Assembly: GCA_020832665.1 (NCBI GenBank)
Contig: JAFIEG010000033.1
Location: forward strand, 1-44,543
Source: Pararhodobacter sp.
GTDB taxonomy: Bacteria > Pseudomonadota > Alphaproteobacteria > Rhodobacterales > Rhodobacteraceae
Direction of reading: 5' to 3'
Length of the DNA: 44,543 nucleotides
The position numbers were made by a program, and so were the translations under genes. The notes beneath the pieces were generated by a model, which made no database searches, was not told the DNA's origin, and saw only the letters and a program-made list of their open reading frames with translations. Positions 25,975-34,179 of the stretch are shown here, piece by piece; position 1 is the first letter of the stretch, and each line of letters starts with the position of its first letter.

Positions 25975-26552
25975 GACATACTCCGCTTTCACAAATTTCC
26001 ATTTCATTCCTTACGACTTCCTTGCCCGGACGGTCCTAACGTCCCTCATGTTGCCGGATCCTGAATGTCACTCGTGTTGCCGGATTCGGCTTCCGAGCGT
26101 CGGCGGAAACTCGCTCAAAGTTCGACTATGCCCTCTGCCAGGTCGATTCACAATCGCGACAGCACGACTCGAAGCGCGCCGCCGAATCGTTCCATGGAAA
26201 AGGCTGCAAGATGTCGGCATTTCGTCGGGCCCGCGCCTGGCCGGCGCCGGGCCCTTTCCTGGGCAGGTGTTAAGGCGCTGTAATTCCCGCAGAACTCACG
26301 GTTAAGGGGATTTCAGCGAATTCCCGCCTATTTTTCATGAAGGCGTTGATCGGGCAGAATCTTGTCTTGGGCAGACGGAATGCATGTGGCATAGAAGCAT
26401 CAGGCAGAGAAAATCGGTACCGCGGGCTGCAAGGACGGCAAGGGGTTGAACTTTCGGGTACGAGTGAACCTGGCGAACGGTCGGGGCCGATACAGGGAAT
26501 AGAAAGCAGACCGACCCAGAAGGGTTGGCAGCAGGACAGAGGAGCCATGAGG
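25975..26552. other. Intergenic control region between the L,D-transpeptidase and MepK-like genes
   Basis: This 578-bp divergent gap is noticeably less GC-rich than the surrounding genes. I see no credible gene in it. It holds an 11-bp direct repeat (TGTTGCCGGAT at 26049-26059 and 26075-26085) and a small palindrome, CGATT-CAC-AATCG. Promoters for both genes presumably lie here, but no pair of hexamers stands out clearly enough to call. Confidence 0.5.
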
Positions 26553-27116
26553 ATGGAAGACAGTACCCGGTTCACCCGGCGATCGCTTCTGGGCATTTTT
26601 GCAGCAACAGCCGTCGTCGCTGCACCTCACTATGCCAATGCCTTTTCGATCCGGCGCGGTGCCGGCGATTTCAGGCGCATGAAGCTTTACTCGGGCCGCA
26701 CCGGCGAACGCCTCGATACCATCTACTGGATCGATGGCGAGTACATCCCCGAGGCGCTGGACGATATCAACCGCTTCTTCCGCGACTGGCGCAACAACCA
26801 TGTTCACCGCATCGACACCCGCACCCTCGATCTGATGACCGCCGCCCACCGGCTTCTCAATGTGGACGAGCCCTACATGCTGCTGTCGGGCTATCGCTCG
26901 CCGGAAACCAATGCGATGCTGCGCCAGCGCTCGCGCAACGTAGCGCGCAACTCGCGGCACACGGTCGGCCAAGCCGGCGATGTGCGCCTGCGCACACGCA
27001 GCGTGGCGCAGATGGCGCGCGCCGCGATTGCCTGCAATGCCGGCGGGGTGGGGCGTTATTCGCGCTCGGATTTCGTTCATATGGATTGCGGGCCGGTACG
27101 CAGCTGGGGCAGCTGA
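26553..27116 (+). CDS. DUF882/MepK-like peptidoglycan endopeptidase with a Tat signal
   Basis: This 187-residue protein belongs to the DUF882 family (YcbK/MepK, M15-like fold), whose E. coli member cleaves 3-3 cross-links. The N-terminus 'TRRSLLGIFAATAVVAAPHY' is a twin-arginine signal, cleaved near residue 30 (YANA). The zinc-site pattern H136-x2-G-x-A-x-D143 and H176 ('DFVHMDCGPVRSWG') is intact, as is 'LLSGYRSPETNAML'. ATG 26553 is eight bases after AGGAG; ATG 26547 is only two bases from it and adds MR. Divergent from the YcbB-type L,D-transpeptidase, it would open the bonds that enzyme makes. A strong terminator follows. Confidence 0.88.
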   Translation: MEDSTRFTRRSLLGIFAATAVVAAPHYANAFSIRRGAGDFRRMKLYSGRTGERLDTIYWIDGEYIPEALDDINRFFRDWRNNHVHRIDTRTLDLMTAAHRLLNVDEPYMLLSGYRSPETNAMLRQRSRNVARNSRHTVGQAGDVRLRTRSVAQMARAAIACNAGGVGRYSRSDFVHMDCGPVRSWGS

Positions 27117-27182
27117 AGATTTCGCGGCAAGCCGTTCGGGCACCCGACGGAGCCCTTCGGCCGAACAAGTTCGAACCTTATC

Positions 27183-27220
27183 GGCAAGGGCCCGGCACGT
27201 TAAAGTGTCGGGCCCTTGCC
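27183..27220 (+). terminator. Terminator of the MepK-like gene
   Basis: A 16-bp stem with one G-U pair (27183-27198 and 27205-27220) and a GTTAAA loop is followed by TTGTCGCTTGTAT. It is strong and 66 bp after the stop. The rest of the 358-bp gap up to 27474 holds only the palindromic repeat listed separately. Confidence 0.65.
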
Positions 27221-27388
27221 TTGTCGCTTGTATCGCGCACAGTCGTTCGTATCGGACACAGGCCAAGCCTTTGGCCCCGGCATATCGTTCCGGCGCTGAT
27301 GAAAAGCTGTTTCCCTCGCCTGCCGCGATGCACGATGGCCTGTCGCGCTCATTCGATTTCGTTTGGCAGCCCATAACCTTTTCTTCCC

Positions 27389-27435
27389 GCATGGCCGAGA
27401 AGCGAAAAACCGGTTCCCACTTTTTCGCGACATGC
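27389..27435. repeat. Nested palindromic element
   Basis: GCATG (27389-27393) and CATGC (27431-27435) enclose GCGAAAAA (27402-27409), CCGGTTCCCAC and TTTTTCGC (27421-27428). The nested inverted repeats around an ACCGGTTCCCACTTTTTCGC core resemble a small intergenic element I recall as abundant in Rhizobiales. It lies 40 bp before the CNNM/CBS gene; only one copy was seen in this window. Confidence 0.55.
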
Positions 27436-27474
27436 TGTAGAGGTTGATATCCCGGGGTTTCAAATAGCGGATCC

Positions 27475-28764
27475 ATGTTCGATAGCGCCTTCTGGCTGAC
27501 CGTAGCCGCCATCTTGCTGCTGCTCGTCCTCTCAGGCTTCTTTTCTGGAAGCGAGACCGCGCTAACCGCCTCGTCGCGCGCCAAGCTACGCGCCCAGGCC
27601 GACAAGGGCTCGCGCGGGGCCGAGCGGGCGCTGGGGCTGACCGATGACAATGAAAGGCTGATCGGCGCGGTCCTGCTGGGCAACAATCTGGTCAATATCC
27701 TGGCCGCGTCGCTGGCAACCGCCCTGTTCACCCGGCTTTTCGGCGATTCCGGCGTGGCGCTGGCGACGCTGGTGATGACGCTGCTGGTGCTGATCTTCGC
27801 CGAGGTGCTGCCCAAGACCTATGCCATTTCCAACCCCGAAAACGCCGCCGCGCGGGTCTCGACACCGATTCGCGTGGTGGTGGTGCTGCTGTCGCCGGTG
27901 GTGCAGGCGGTGCGGGTGCTGGTGCAGGCGATCCTCAATGTGTTCGGGGTGCGCTCGGACCCGAACGCGGCGCTGCTGTCCTATCACGAGGAAATCGCCG
28001 GCACGCTGGCGCTGGGCCATTCCGAGGGCACGGTCGACAAGGAAGACCGCGACCGTCTGCTGGGCGCGCTGGATCTGGGCCATCGAACCGTCGAGGAGGT
28101 GATGCTTCACCGCAGCCAGATCGAGATGGTCAATATCGATGCCCCGATGGAAGAGATCATCGCGCAATGCGTCAATTCCACCCATACTCGCCTGCCGGCC
28201 TGGCAGGGCGAACCCGAGAACATCATCGGCGTGATCCATGCGCGCGACCTGATGCGCGAAGTGCACCGGCTGGTCACCGATGCCGAAGGCGATTATGGCG
28301 CCGTCGATGCGCTTGATCTCGAAGCGGTGGCGCGCGAGCCCTATTTCGTGCCCGAAACCACGCCGCTGGACGAGCAGATGCGCCAGTTCCTGCATCAGCG
28401 TCGCCATTTCGCGCTGGTCATCGACGAATACGGCGCGCTGCTGGGGCTGATCACGCTCGAGGACATTCTCGAAGAGATCGTTGGCGAAATCGAGGACGAA
28501 CACGACGAGGATGCCCCCGACCCGATCGTCCGCCTGCCCGATGGCAGCATCGAGGTGGACGGCGCCATGACCATCCGCGACCTGAACCGAGCGATGGACT
28601 GGTCGCTGCCCGATGAAGAGGCCAACACCGTGGCCGGGCTGGTGATTCACGAGGCGCAGATGATCCCCGAAAGCGGGCAGATCTTCCGCTTTCACCGCTT
28701 CCGTTTCGAGGTCGCCGAGCGCGCCGAGAACCGCTTGACCCGGCTGCGCATCCGGCCGATGTAG
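27475..28764 (+). CDS. CNNM/CBS-domain membrane protein (HlyC/CorC family)
   Basis: This is a predicted inner-membrane transporter or regulator of Mg2+/Co2+ efflux. The 429-residue protein has a CNNM (DUF21) transmembrane domain (about 1-185) with 'SGFFSGSETALTASSRAKLR' and 'AEVLPKTYAISNPENAA', then a pair of CBS domains (about 200-340: 'VMLHRSQIEMVNIDAPMEEI', 'HFALVIDEYGALLGLITLED'). A C-terminal CorC_HlyC domain (about 350-429, 'GAMTIRDLNRAMDW', 'TVAGLVIHEAQMIPESGQ') completes it. The acidic linker 'EIEDEHDEDAPDP' is typical. The old name hemolysin C is not supported by function. It is followed after 100 bp by the DUF1178 gene on the same strand. The ribosome site before ATG 27475 is weak. 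Confidence 0.92.
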   Translation: MFDSAFWLTVAAILLLLVLSGFFSGSETALTASSRAKLRAQADKGSRGAERALGLTDDNERLIGAVLLGNNLVNILAASLATALFTRLFGDSGVALATLVMTLLVLIFAEVLPKTYAISNPENAAARVSTPIRVVVVLLSPVVQAVRVLVQAILNVFGVRSDPNAALLSYHEEIAGTLALGHSEGTVDKEDRDRLLGALDLGHRTVEEVMLHRSQIEMVNIDAPMEEIIAQCVNSTHTRLPAWQGEPENIIGVIHARDLMREVHRLVTDAEGDYGAVDALDLEAVAREPYFVPETTPLDEQMRQFLHQRRHFALVIDEYGALLGLITLEDILEEIVGEIEDEHDEDAPDPIVRLPDGSIEVDGAMTIRDLNRAMDWSLPDEEANTVAGLVIHEAQMIPESGQIFRFHRFRFEVAERAENRLTRLRIRPM

Positions 28765-28864
28765 GGTTTCGCGCAAGGCCGGCTTGAACTGGGGCCGGCT
28801 GTCACTATCCTTTCAAGGGCAGGGGCGTGCAGGCGCGCCGCCCCGCCAAGCCGGGTTCCAAGCC

Positions 28865-29323
28865 ATGATCCGTTACAGCCTGAAATGCGACAAAGGCCAC
28901 GATTTCGACAGCTGGTTTGCTTCGTCGGCGGCTTTTGACCGGCTGCATGCGGCGGGCCATGTGTCTTGCGCGATCTGCGGCAGCGCCGGGGTGGACAAGG
29001 CGCTGATGGCGCCCTCGGTGAGCAGCAATGAGGCTCTCGCCAAGGATGCCGATCCGGGCGGTTCCGCCGCGGCTGGTCCTCTTGCCGCGCCCGCGCCGCA
29101 GGATGCGCTGGCCAGCCGGCTGGCGGCCTTGCGGCGCCATGTCGAGGCGAACTCGGATTATGTCGGCATGGAATTCGTGCGCGAGGCGCGCGCCATCCAT
29201 GCCGGCGAGGCGCCCGAGCGCGCCATCTGGGGCGAGGCGAAGCTCGACGAGGCGAAGGCGCTTGCCGAAGATGGCGTGCCGGTCGCGCCGCTGCCTTTCG
29301 GCCCGCGCCGCAACGCCAATTGA
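28865..29323 (+). CDS. DUF1178 family protein with a zinc-ribbon-like N-terminus
   Basis: The 152-residue protein matches the DUF1178 pattern: 'MIRYSLKCDKGHDFDSWFAS' followed by 'SAAFDRL' and a second Cys pair in 'HVSCAICGSAGVDKALMAPS'. The two Cys groups (C-x3-H and C-x2-C) probably bind a metal. A Pro/Ala-rich linker leads to a conserved C-terminal helix region ('LAALRRHVEANSDYVGMEFV', 'APERAIWGEA'). The family is widespread in alphaproteobacteria and of unknown function. It lies 100 bp downstream of the CNNM gene and may share its transcript. The ATG is poorly supported by a ribosome site but starts exactly at the family N-terminus. Confidence 0.85.
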   Translation: MIRYSLKCDKGHDFDSWFASSAAFDRLHAAGHVSCAICGSAGVDKALMAPSVSSNEALAKDADPGGSAAAGPLAAPAPQDALASRLAALRRHVEANSDYVGMEFVREARAIHAGEAPERAIWGEAKLDEAKALAEDGVPVAPLPFGPRRNAN

Positions 29324-29856
29324 TCGGGGCAGGGAATGCGGGGGGCAGCTTTGCCGGACCAAGCGGTTTCTTGGCATTGCGGGTGCAGAGCCGTGCCTTG
29401 TCGGGTCGCGGTGCGGCGATCCTCGCCTTGATCCATGGCGCTTTATTGCAGCCAAATCCGCGCAAGATCGAGGCTATGCGCAAGTGGCAGCCAGATCGCC
29501 GTGCCGTGGGGACGGCCCGGCGATGCGCGGCGGCCTTCGACCTTGATTTCGCGCAGGAAATTGCCCAGACCGTCCGCAAAGGGCTAGATGATGCCGACTG
29601 CGCTCGTGCCGGTTGAGGTAGGTTTGATCGTCCGCAAAGGGTGCCTTCCCGACGCTCGAACGCCCTTCATCCGCATCAACGCCCCTGGAAGAGGCTGGCC
29701 TCCCGAGGGTGTTGGTGCCCCGCTTTTTCCGGCCTTGCCGGCGCATGGTTCGCATGCCCCCGACACACAACCCACCCTTGCACCGGCCCCCCGCCACCAG
29801 TATGAGATGCGCGCGCCGCAAGGGCGCTTGCCGGCCGTTGGGGGACACAGGCGACC
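29324..29856. other. Non-coding stretch upstream of lysC
   Basis: Over 533 bp I find no gene with recognisable sequence; the short open frames on both strands look random. A 13-bp direct repeat CGTCCGCAAAGGG occurs at 29571-29583 and 29629-29641. No riboswitch (lysine, SAM-II) could be recognised by eye. The lysC promoter is presumably in the last 200 bp, which also contain GC-rich, Pro-codon-like sequence. Confidence 0.4.
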
Positions 29857-31116
29857 ATGGCGCTACTGGTGATGAAATTCGGCGGCACCTCGGTTGCCGA
29901 TATCGAGCGCATCGCGCACGCCGCCGAGAAGGTCAGGCGCGAGGTCGAGCGCGGCCATGATGTCATCGTCATCGTTTCGGCCATGGCCGGGCGCACCAAC
30001 GAGCTGGCCGGCTGGGTGAACCAGACATCGCCCTTCTATGATGCGCGCGAATATGATGCCGTGGTGGCCTCGGGCGAGAATGTCACCGCCGGGTTGATGG
30101 CGCTGCGCCTGCAGGAGATGGATGTGCCCGCGCGCAGTTGGCAGGGCTGGCAGGTGCCGCTGCTGACCACCAGCCAGCACGGCGCGGCGCGCATCGTCGA
30201 CATTCCGCGCGTGGGTATCGAGGCCAAGTTCGCCGAGGGCATGCGCGTGGCCGTGGTGGCGGGTTTCCAGGGGCTCAGCCCCGAAGGGCGCATCACCACG
30301 CTGGGGCGCGGCGGTTCCGACACTACAGCGGTGGCCTTTGCCGCCGCATTCGGCGCCGAGCGCTGCGACATCTATACCGATGTCGATGGAATCTATACAA
30401 CCGATCCGCGCATCAGCGCCAAGGCGCGCAAGCTCGATCGCATTTCCTTCGAGGAAATGCTGGAACTGGCCTCGCTCGGCGCCAAGGTGCTGCAGACGCG
30501 CTCGGTCGAGCTGGCGATGCGCTACAAGGTGCGCCTGCGGGTGCTGTCTTCCTTCGAGGAAACCGACGATGATTCGGGAACCCTGGTCTGCGACGAGGAT
30601 GAAATCATGGAACTGAAGGTCGTCTCGGGCGTCGCCCACAGCCGCGACGAGGCCAAGCTCACCCTCGTCACCGTCGAGGACCGCCCCGGCATTGCCGCCG
30701 CCATCTTCGGCCCGCTTGCCGATGCCGGAGTCAATGTCGACATGATCGTGCAGAACATCTCGGAAAAGGATTACGGCGATCAGCCCGGTGCGGTGACCGA
30801 CATGACCTTTTCCTGCCCCGTCGATCAGGTCGAGCGCGCCCGCCGCGCCATCGAGACGGCGCGCGCCACCGGCAGCATCGGCTATGAGGATCTCATCGTC
30901 GATACCGACGTCGCCAAGGTTTCGGTGGTCGGCATCGGCATGCGCAGCCATGCCGGCGTGGCGGCGCGGATGTTTGAGGCGCTCGCCGCCGAAAATATCA
31001 ACATCAAGGTCATCGGTACATCCGAGATCAAGATTTCCGTGCTGATCGACCGCAAATACATGGAACTGGCGGTGCAGACGCTGCATGATGCCTTCGAACT
31101 GGAAAAGTCGGGCTGA
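29857..31116 (+). CDS. lysC: Aspartate kinase
   Basis: Aspartokinase phosphorylates L-aspartate at the head of the lysine, threonine, methionine and diaminopimelate pathways. The 419-residue protein has the N-terminal kinase domain ('LVMKFGGTSVADIERI', 'VIVSAMAGRTNELA', 'TLGRGGSDTTAVAFAAAFGA', 'CDIYTDVDGIYTTDPR') and two C-terminal ACT domains (about 265-415: 'LTLVTVEDRPGIAAAIFGPL', 'VSVVGIGMRSHAGVAARMFE', 'NIKVIGTSEIKISVLID'), through which end products inhibit. ATG 29857 starts precisely at the family N-terminus. ptsP follows after 36 bp; the lysC-ptsP pair is a familiar arrangement in alphaproteobacteria. Confidence 0.95.
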   Translation: MALLVMKFGGTSVADIERIAHAAEKVRREVERGHDVIVIVSAMAGRTNELAGWVNQTSPFYDAREYDAVVASGENVTAGLMALRLQEMDVPARSWQGWQVPLLTTSQHGAARIVDIPRVGIEAKFAEGMRVAVVAGFQGLSPEGRITTLGRGGSDTTAVAFAAAFGAERCDIYTDVDGIYTTDPRISAKARKLDRISFEEMLELASLGAKVLQTRSVELAMRYKVRLRVLSSFEETDDDSGTLVCDEDEIMELKVVSGVAHSRDEAKLTLVTVEDRPGIAAAIFGPLADAGVNVDMIVQNISEKDYGDQPGAVTDMTFSCPVDQVERARRAIETARATGSIGYEDLIVDTDVAKVSVVGIGMRSHAGVAARMFEALAAENINIKVIGTSEIKISVLIDRKYMELAVQTLHDAFELEKSG

Positions 31117-31152
31117 ACCTGACTGAACCGGCATCCTCGAAAGGGAGAGGGC

Positions 31153-33420
31153 ATGCCGCACCGCCTTGAAACACAGAGCAGAAAACTGCTGCGCCGGCTC
31201 AGGGACACGCTCGCCGAGCCGGGCGCCGGCCAGGAGCGGCTTGACCGGATAACCGGCCTTATCGCCGAGTCGATGGTCACCGATGTGTGCTCGATCTATC
31301 TGTTCCGCGACCCCGCGACGCTGGAGTTGTGCGCCACGCGCGGGCTCAAGCGCGACGCGGTGCACCAGACCAGGCTCAAGCTTGGCGAGGGGCTCGTCGG
31401 GCGGGTCGCGCGCGCTGGCGAGCCGGTCAACTCGGCTGATGCCCCTGCCGAACGCGGTTTTCGCTTCATGCCGGAAACCGGCGAAGAGGCGTTTTGCTCG
31501 TTTCTCGGCGTGCCCATCCAGCGGCTGGGCGAGCGCCGGGGCGTGCTGGTGGTGCAATCGCGCGAGGCGCGGCGCTACTCTGATGACGAGGTCTATGCGC
31601 TGGAAGTCGTCGCCATGGTGCTGGCCGAAATGACCGAGCTGGGCGCCTTTGTCGGCGATGAAGGCGCCATGGCGCCGCCGCATATGGACCCGGTGATGAT
31701 CCGTGGCGGCGCGGCGCAGGAGGGCACCGCCGAGGGGCTGGTGTGGCTGCACGAGCCGCGCGTGGTGATCACCAACCTGGTCAATGACGACCCCGAGGCC
31801 GAGAAGGAGCGCCTGCGCGCGGCGGTCGACCGGTTGCGCATCTCGGTCGATGATCTGCTCAGCGCAGCGCAAACAGCAGACAAGGAGCATCGCGAGATCC
31901 TCGAGGCCTATCGCATGTTTGCCCATTCGCGCGGCTGGCTGAAGCGGATGGAGCAAAGCATCGAAAGCGGCCTGTCGGCCGAGGCCGCGGCGGAAAAGGA
32001 ACAAAGCCAGGCGCGTGCTCGCCTGCAGCTGGTGCCCGACCCCTATCTGCGCGACCGGCTGCACGATCTAGACGATCTGTCGAACCGGCTGTTGCGCATC
32101 CTTACCGGTCAGGGCCGCGAAACCGGCGCCGATCTGCCCGAACGGCCGATTCTGGTGGCGCGCAATATCGGCCCGGGCGAGCTGCTGGAATATGGACGCA
32201 AGCTGCGCGGCGTGGTGCTTGAAGAGGGCTCGGTGGGCAGCCATGCGGCGGTGGTGGCGCGGGCATTGGCAATCCCGCTGGTGGTGCATGCCGCGCGCAT
32301 CACCACCGAGGCGCTCAACGGCGATGCGATCATCGTCGATGGCGATGAGGGGGTGGTGCATCTGCGCCCCGACGACGCCGTCGCCAGCGCCTTTCGTGAC
32401 AAGATCGCCGTGCAGGCGCAGGCCAAGGCCCGCTATGCGGCGCTGCGCGACAGGCCCGCCATTGCGCGCTGCGGCGCGCGGGTCAAGCTGCACATGAATG
32501 CAGGCATCATGGCCGATCTGCCCTCGCTCGAAGGCTCGGGCGCCGAGGGGGTGGGGCTGTTTCGCACCGAGTTGCAGTTCCTGCTGCGCAACTCCATGCC
32601 GCGTCGCTCGGATCTGGCGGCTCTCTATGCGCGGGTGATGGATGCCGCCGCAGGAAGGCGCGTGGCCTTCCGCACGCTTGATATCGGCTCGGACAAGGTC
32701 ATGCCCTACATGAACCGGCCCGACGAGCCGAACCCGGCGATGGGCTGGCGCGCGCTGCGCGTGGGGCTCGACAAGCCGGGCGTGCTGCGCATGCAGATGC
32801 AGGCGCTGATCCGCGCCGCGAATGGCCGCGCGCTGAGCGTGATGTTCCCTCTGGTCAGCGAAATGGCCGAGTTCGAGGGCGCGCGCGCCATCCTCATGCG
32901 CGAGATCGAGCGCGAGGACCGTCTCGGCCACAAGCTGCCCGAGAAGCTCGAGATCGGCGCCATGCTGGAAACCCCCAGCCTTGCCTTCGCCCCTCCCGCC
33001 TTCTTCGAGAAGGTCGATTTCCTGTCCATCGGCGGCAATGATCTCAAGCAGTTCTTCTTCGCCGCCGACCGCGAGAACGAGCTTGTGCGCCGGCGCTACG
33101 ATACGCTTTCCTTCAGCTTCCTGCGCTTCATCGCGCGTATCGTGGCGCGTTGTGCCGAGGCGGGCACGCCGCTTTCCTTTTGCGGCGAGGACGCCGGGCG
33201 CCCGCTCGATGCGCTGGCGCTGGCGGCAATCGGGCTGCGCGAGTTGTCCATGCGGCCGGCCTCGATCGGGCCGGTGAAGGAAATGATTCTGCGCGCCGAT
33301 CTGGGCGAGGTGAGCGAAATCCTCGATGGCGGTTATCGCCGCGGCACCGAACGTATCCGCCCGCTGCTGTTGGATTACATCAGCCGACTACCCCGGCTCG
33401 ATCAGACCGAACGGGCGTGA
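31153..33420 (+). CDS. ptsP: Phosphoenolpyruvate-protein phosphotransferase of the nitrogen PTS (EI-Ntr)
   Basis: EI-Ntr takes phosphate from PEP and passes it to NPr and EIIA-Ntr, a regulatory cascade for nitrogen and potassium balance. The 755-residue protein has an N-terminal GAF domain (about 17-165, 'RLKLGEGLVGRVARAGEPVN', 'FCSFLGVPIQRLGER'), then enzyme I domains: the NPr-binding helical region (about 190-330) and the phospho-His domain with H364 in 'GSVGSHAAVVARALAIPLVV'. The PEP-binding barrel is at about 440-740 ('LFRTELQFLLRNSMPRRSDL', 'FRTLDIGSDKVMPYM', 'FLSIGGNDLKQFFFAADREN', active-site C677 in 'FCGEDAGRP'). The GAF domain in other EI-Ntr proteins senses glutamine. It is 36 bp after lysC. 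Confidence 0.95.
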   Translation: MPHRLETQSRKLLRRLRDTLAEPGAGQERLDRITGLIAESMVTDVCSIYLFRDPATLELCATRGLKRDAVHQTRLKLGEGLVGRVARAGEPVNSADAPAERGFRFMPETGEEAFCSFLGVPIQRLGERRGVLVVQSREARRYSDDEVYALEVVAMVLAEMTELGAFVGDEGAMAPPHMDPVMIRGGAAQEGTAEGLVWLHEPRVVITNLVNDDPEAEKERLRAAVDRLRISVDDLLSAAQTADKEHREILEAYRMFAHSRGWLKRMEQSIESGLSAEAAAEKEQSQARARLQLVPDPYLRDRLHDLDDLSNRLLRILTGQGRETGADLPERPILVARNIGPGELLEYGRKLRGVVLEEGSVGSHAAVVARALAIPLVVHAARITTEALNGDAIIVDGDEGVVHLRPDDAVASAFRDKIAVQAQAKARYAALRDRPAIARCGARVKLHMNAGIMADLPSLEGSGAEGVGLFRTELQFLLRNSMPRRSDLAALYARVMDAAAGRRVAFRTLDIGSDKVMPYMNRPDEPNPAMGWRALRVGLDKPGVLRMQMQALIRAANGRALSVMFPLVSEMAEFEGARAILMREIEREDRLGHKLPEKLEIGAMLETPSLAFAPPAFFEKVDFLSIGGNDLKQFFFAADRENELVRRRYDTLSFSFLRFIARIVARCAEAGTPLSFCGEDAGRPLDALALAAIGLRELSMRPASIGPVKEMILRADLGEVSEILDGGYRRGTERIRPLLLDYISRLPRLDQTERA

Positions 33421-33477
33421 TACCGGCTTCGGTTGAAGGCTTGGTTTCCGGCACGGGCGGGCCAGGGCCGGCGGCGC

Positions 33478-33975
33478 TCAATCCGCTTCCCGCCAGGGCG
33501 TTACCTTGCCGCAAACACCCCGCCAGGCATCGGGGAGCAGCGCAATGCCCAGAACCCGCTCGGGGTTGGTCGGCGGCGGCAATTCCACCTGCGCCAGGCG
33601 GCTGAAGCCGAAACGCCCGTAATAGGGCGCGTCGCCCACAAGCAGCACCCGCGACCAGCCCATCCTGGCCGCCCGCGCCAGGCTGTCGCGGATCAGCAAC
33701 CCCGCCAGCCCCTCGCCTTGATATGTCGGATGCACCGCTACCGGCCCAAGAAGCAGCGCCGGCGCGCCAGCCTCGCCTACGCGCACCGGCCAGTATCGGA
33801 TCGCGCCGGTCAACGCCCCGCTCTCGTCGCGCAGGCAAAGGCAGAGCGGCGCCACCGGCGCCACCCCCTCGCGCAGCCGATAGGAAGACAGCGCTTCGCG
33901 CCCCGGCGCGAAGCACAGGTCGAAAAGCGCCTCGACCTCCCACCAGTCCTCGGCGCTTTCCACCGCCAGCGACAC
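33478..33975 (-). CDS. GNAT-family N-acetyltransferase
   Basis: The 165-residue protein shows the GNAT fold: 'DWWEVEALFDLCFAPGREAL' (helix 1), 'IRYWPVRVG', the acetyl-CoA-binding motif A 'LLGPVAVHPTYQGEGLAGLL' (Q/R-x-x-G-x-G/A variant), and 'VLLVGDAPYYGRFGFSRL', the C-terminal signature of the YhbS-like COG3153 group. The substrate is unknown. The start is uncertain: GTG 33975 sits behind a G-rich tract and gives the usual family length; the frame stays open upstream to 34173 through unrelated sequence. The gene converges on ptsP and follows the DUF2189 pair on the same strand, with a partial dispersed repeat between. Confidence 0.82.
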   Translation of the reverse strand: MSLAVESAEDWWEVEALFDLCFAPGREALSSYRLREGVAPVAPLCLCLRDESGALTGAIRYWPVRVGEAGAPALLLGPVAVHPTYQGEGLAGLLIRDSLARAARMGWSRVLLVGDAPYYGRFGFSRLAQVELPPPTNPERVLGIALLPDAWRGVCGKVTPWREAD

Positions 33976-34141
33976 GCGCGCCCCCTGTTTCTGCCCGAGG
34001 GTGTTTCTGGCATTCTTCGCCGGGGCTTTCAAACCACACGCTGCTTCATCTTGCCGAAAAATTCGCAGGGCGGGTGCAAGCGCCCGGAATTCGCTCCAGT
34101 GGAACGATTTCAGCGACGGAACGGGCGAAGCCCGGTGTGCA

Positions 34142-34167
34142 GCGGACGGGGGGCGGCGCCCCCCACC
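34142..34167 (-). repeat. Dispersed intergenic repeat, partial copy
   Basis: On the minus strand GGTGGGGGGCGCCGCCCCCC followed by GTCCGC corresponds to the first hairpin and the start of the second hairpin of the element seen at 16271-16336; the tail is missing. It begins 12 bp after the stop of the DUF2189 gene in the same orientation. Confidence 0.5.
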
Positions 34168-34179
34168 CGTCATGAGGGC

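Noticed and set aside
26049-26085. 11-bp direct repeat TGTTGCCGGAT as a possible operator pair for the L,D-transpeptidase gene
   Set aside because: Only two copies, 26 bp apart, with no symmetry or known regulator; kept as a note on the intergenic region only.
29320-29616. A 98-codon plus-strand frame after the DUF1178 gene
   Set aside because: Its composition looks random, no domain is recognisable, and its start overlaps the DUF1178 stop without a ribosome site.
29863-32064. A 733-codon open frame on the minus strand opposite lysC and ptsP
   Set aside because: It is the antisense of two well-recognised genes, rich in His/Arg/Asp/Gln in the pattern of high-GC antisense frames, and has no recognisable domain.
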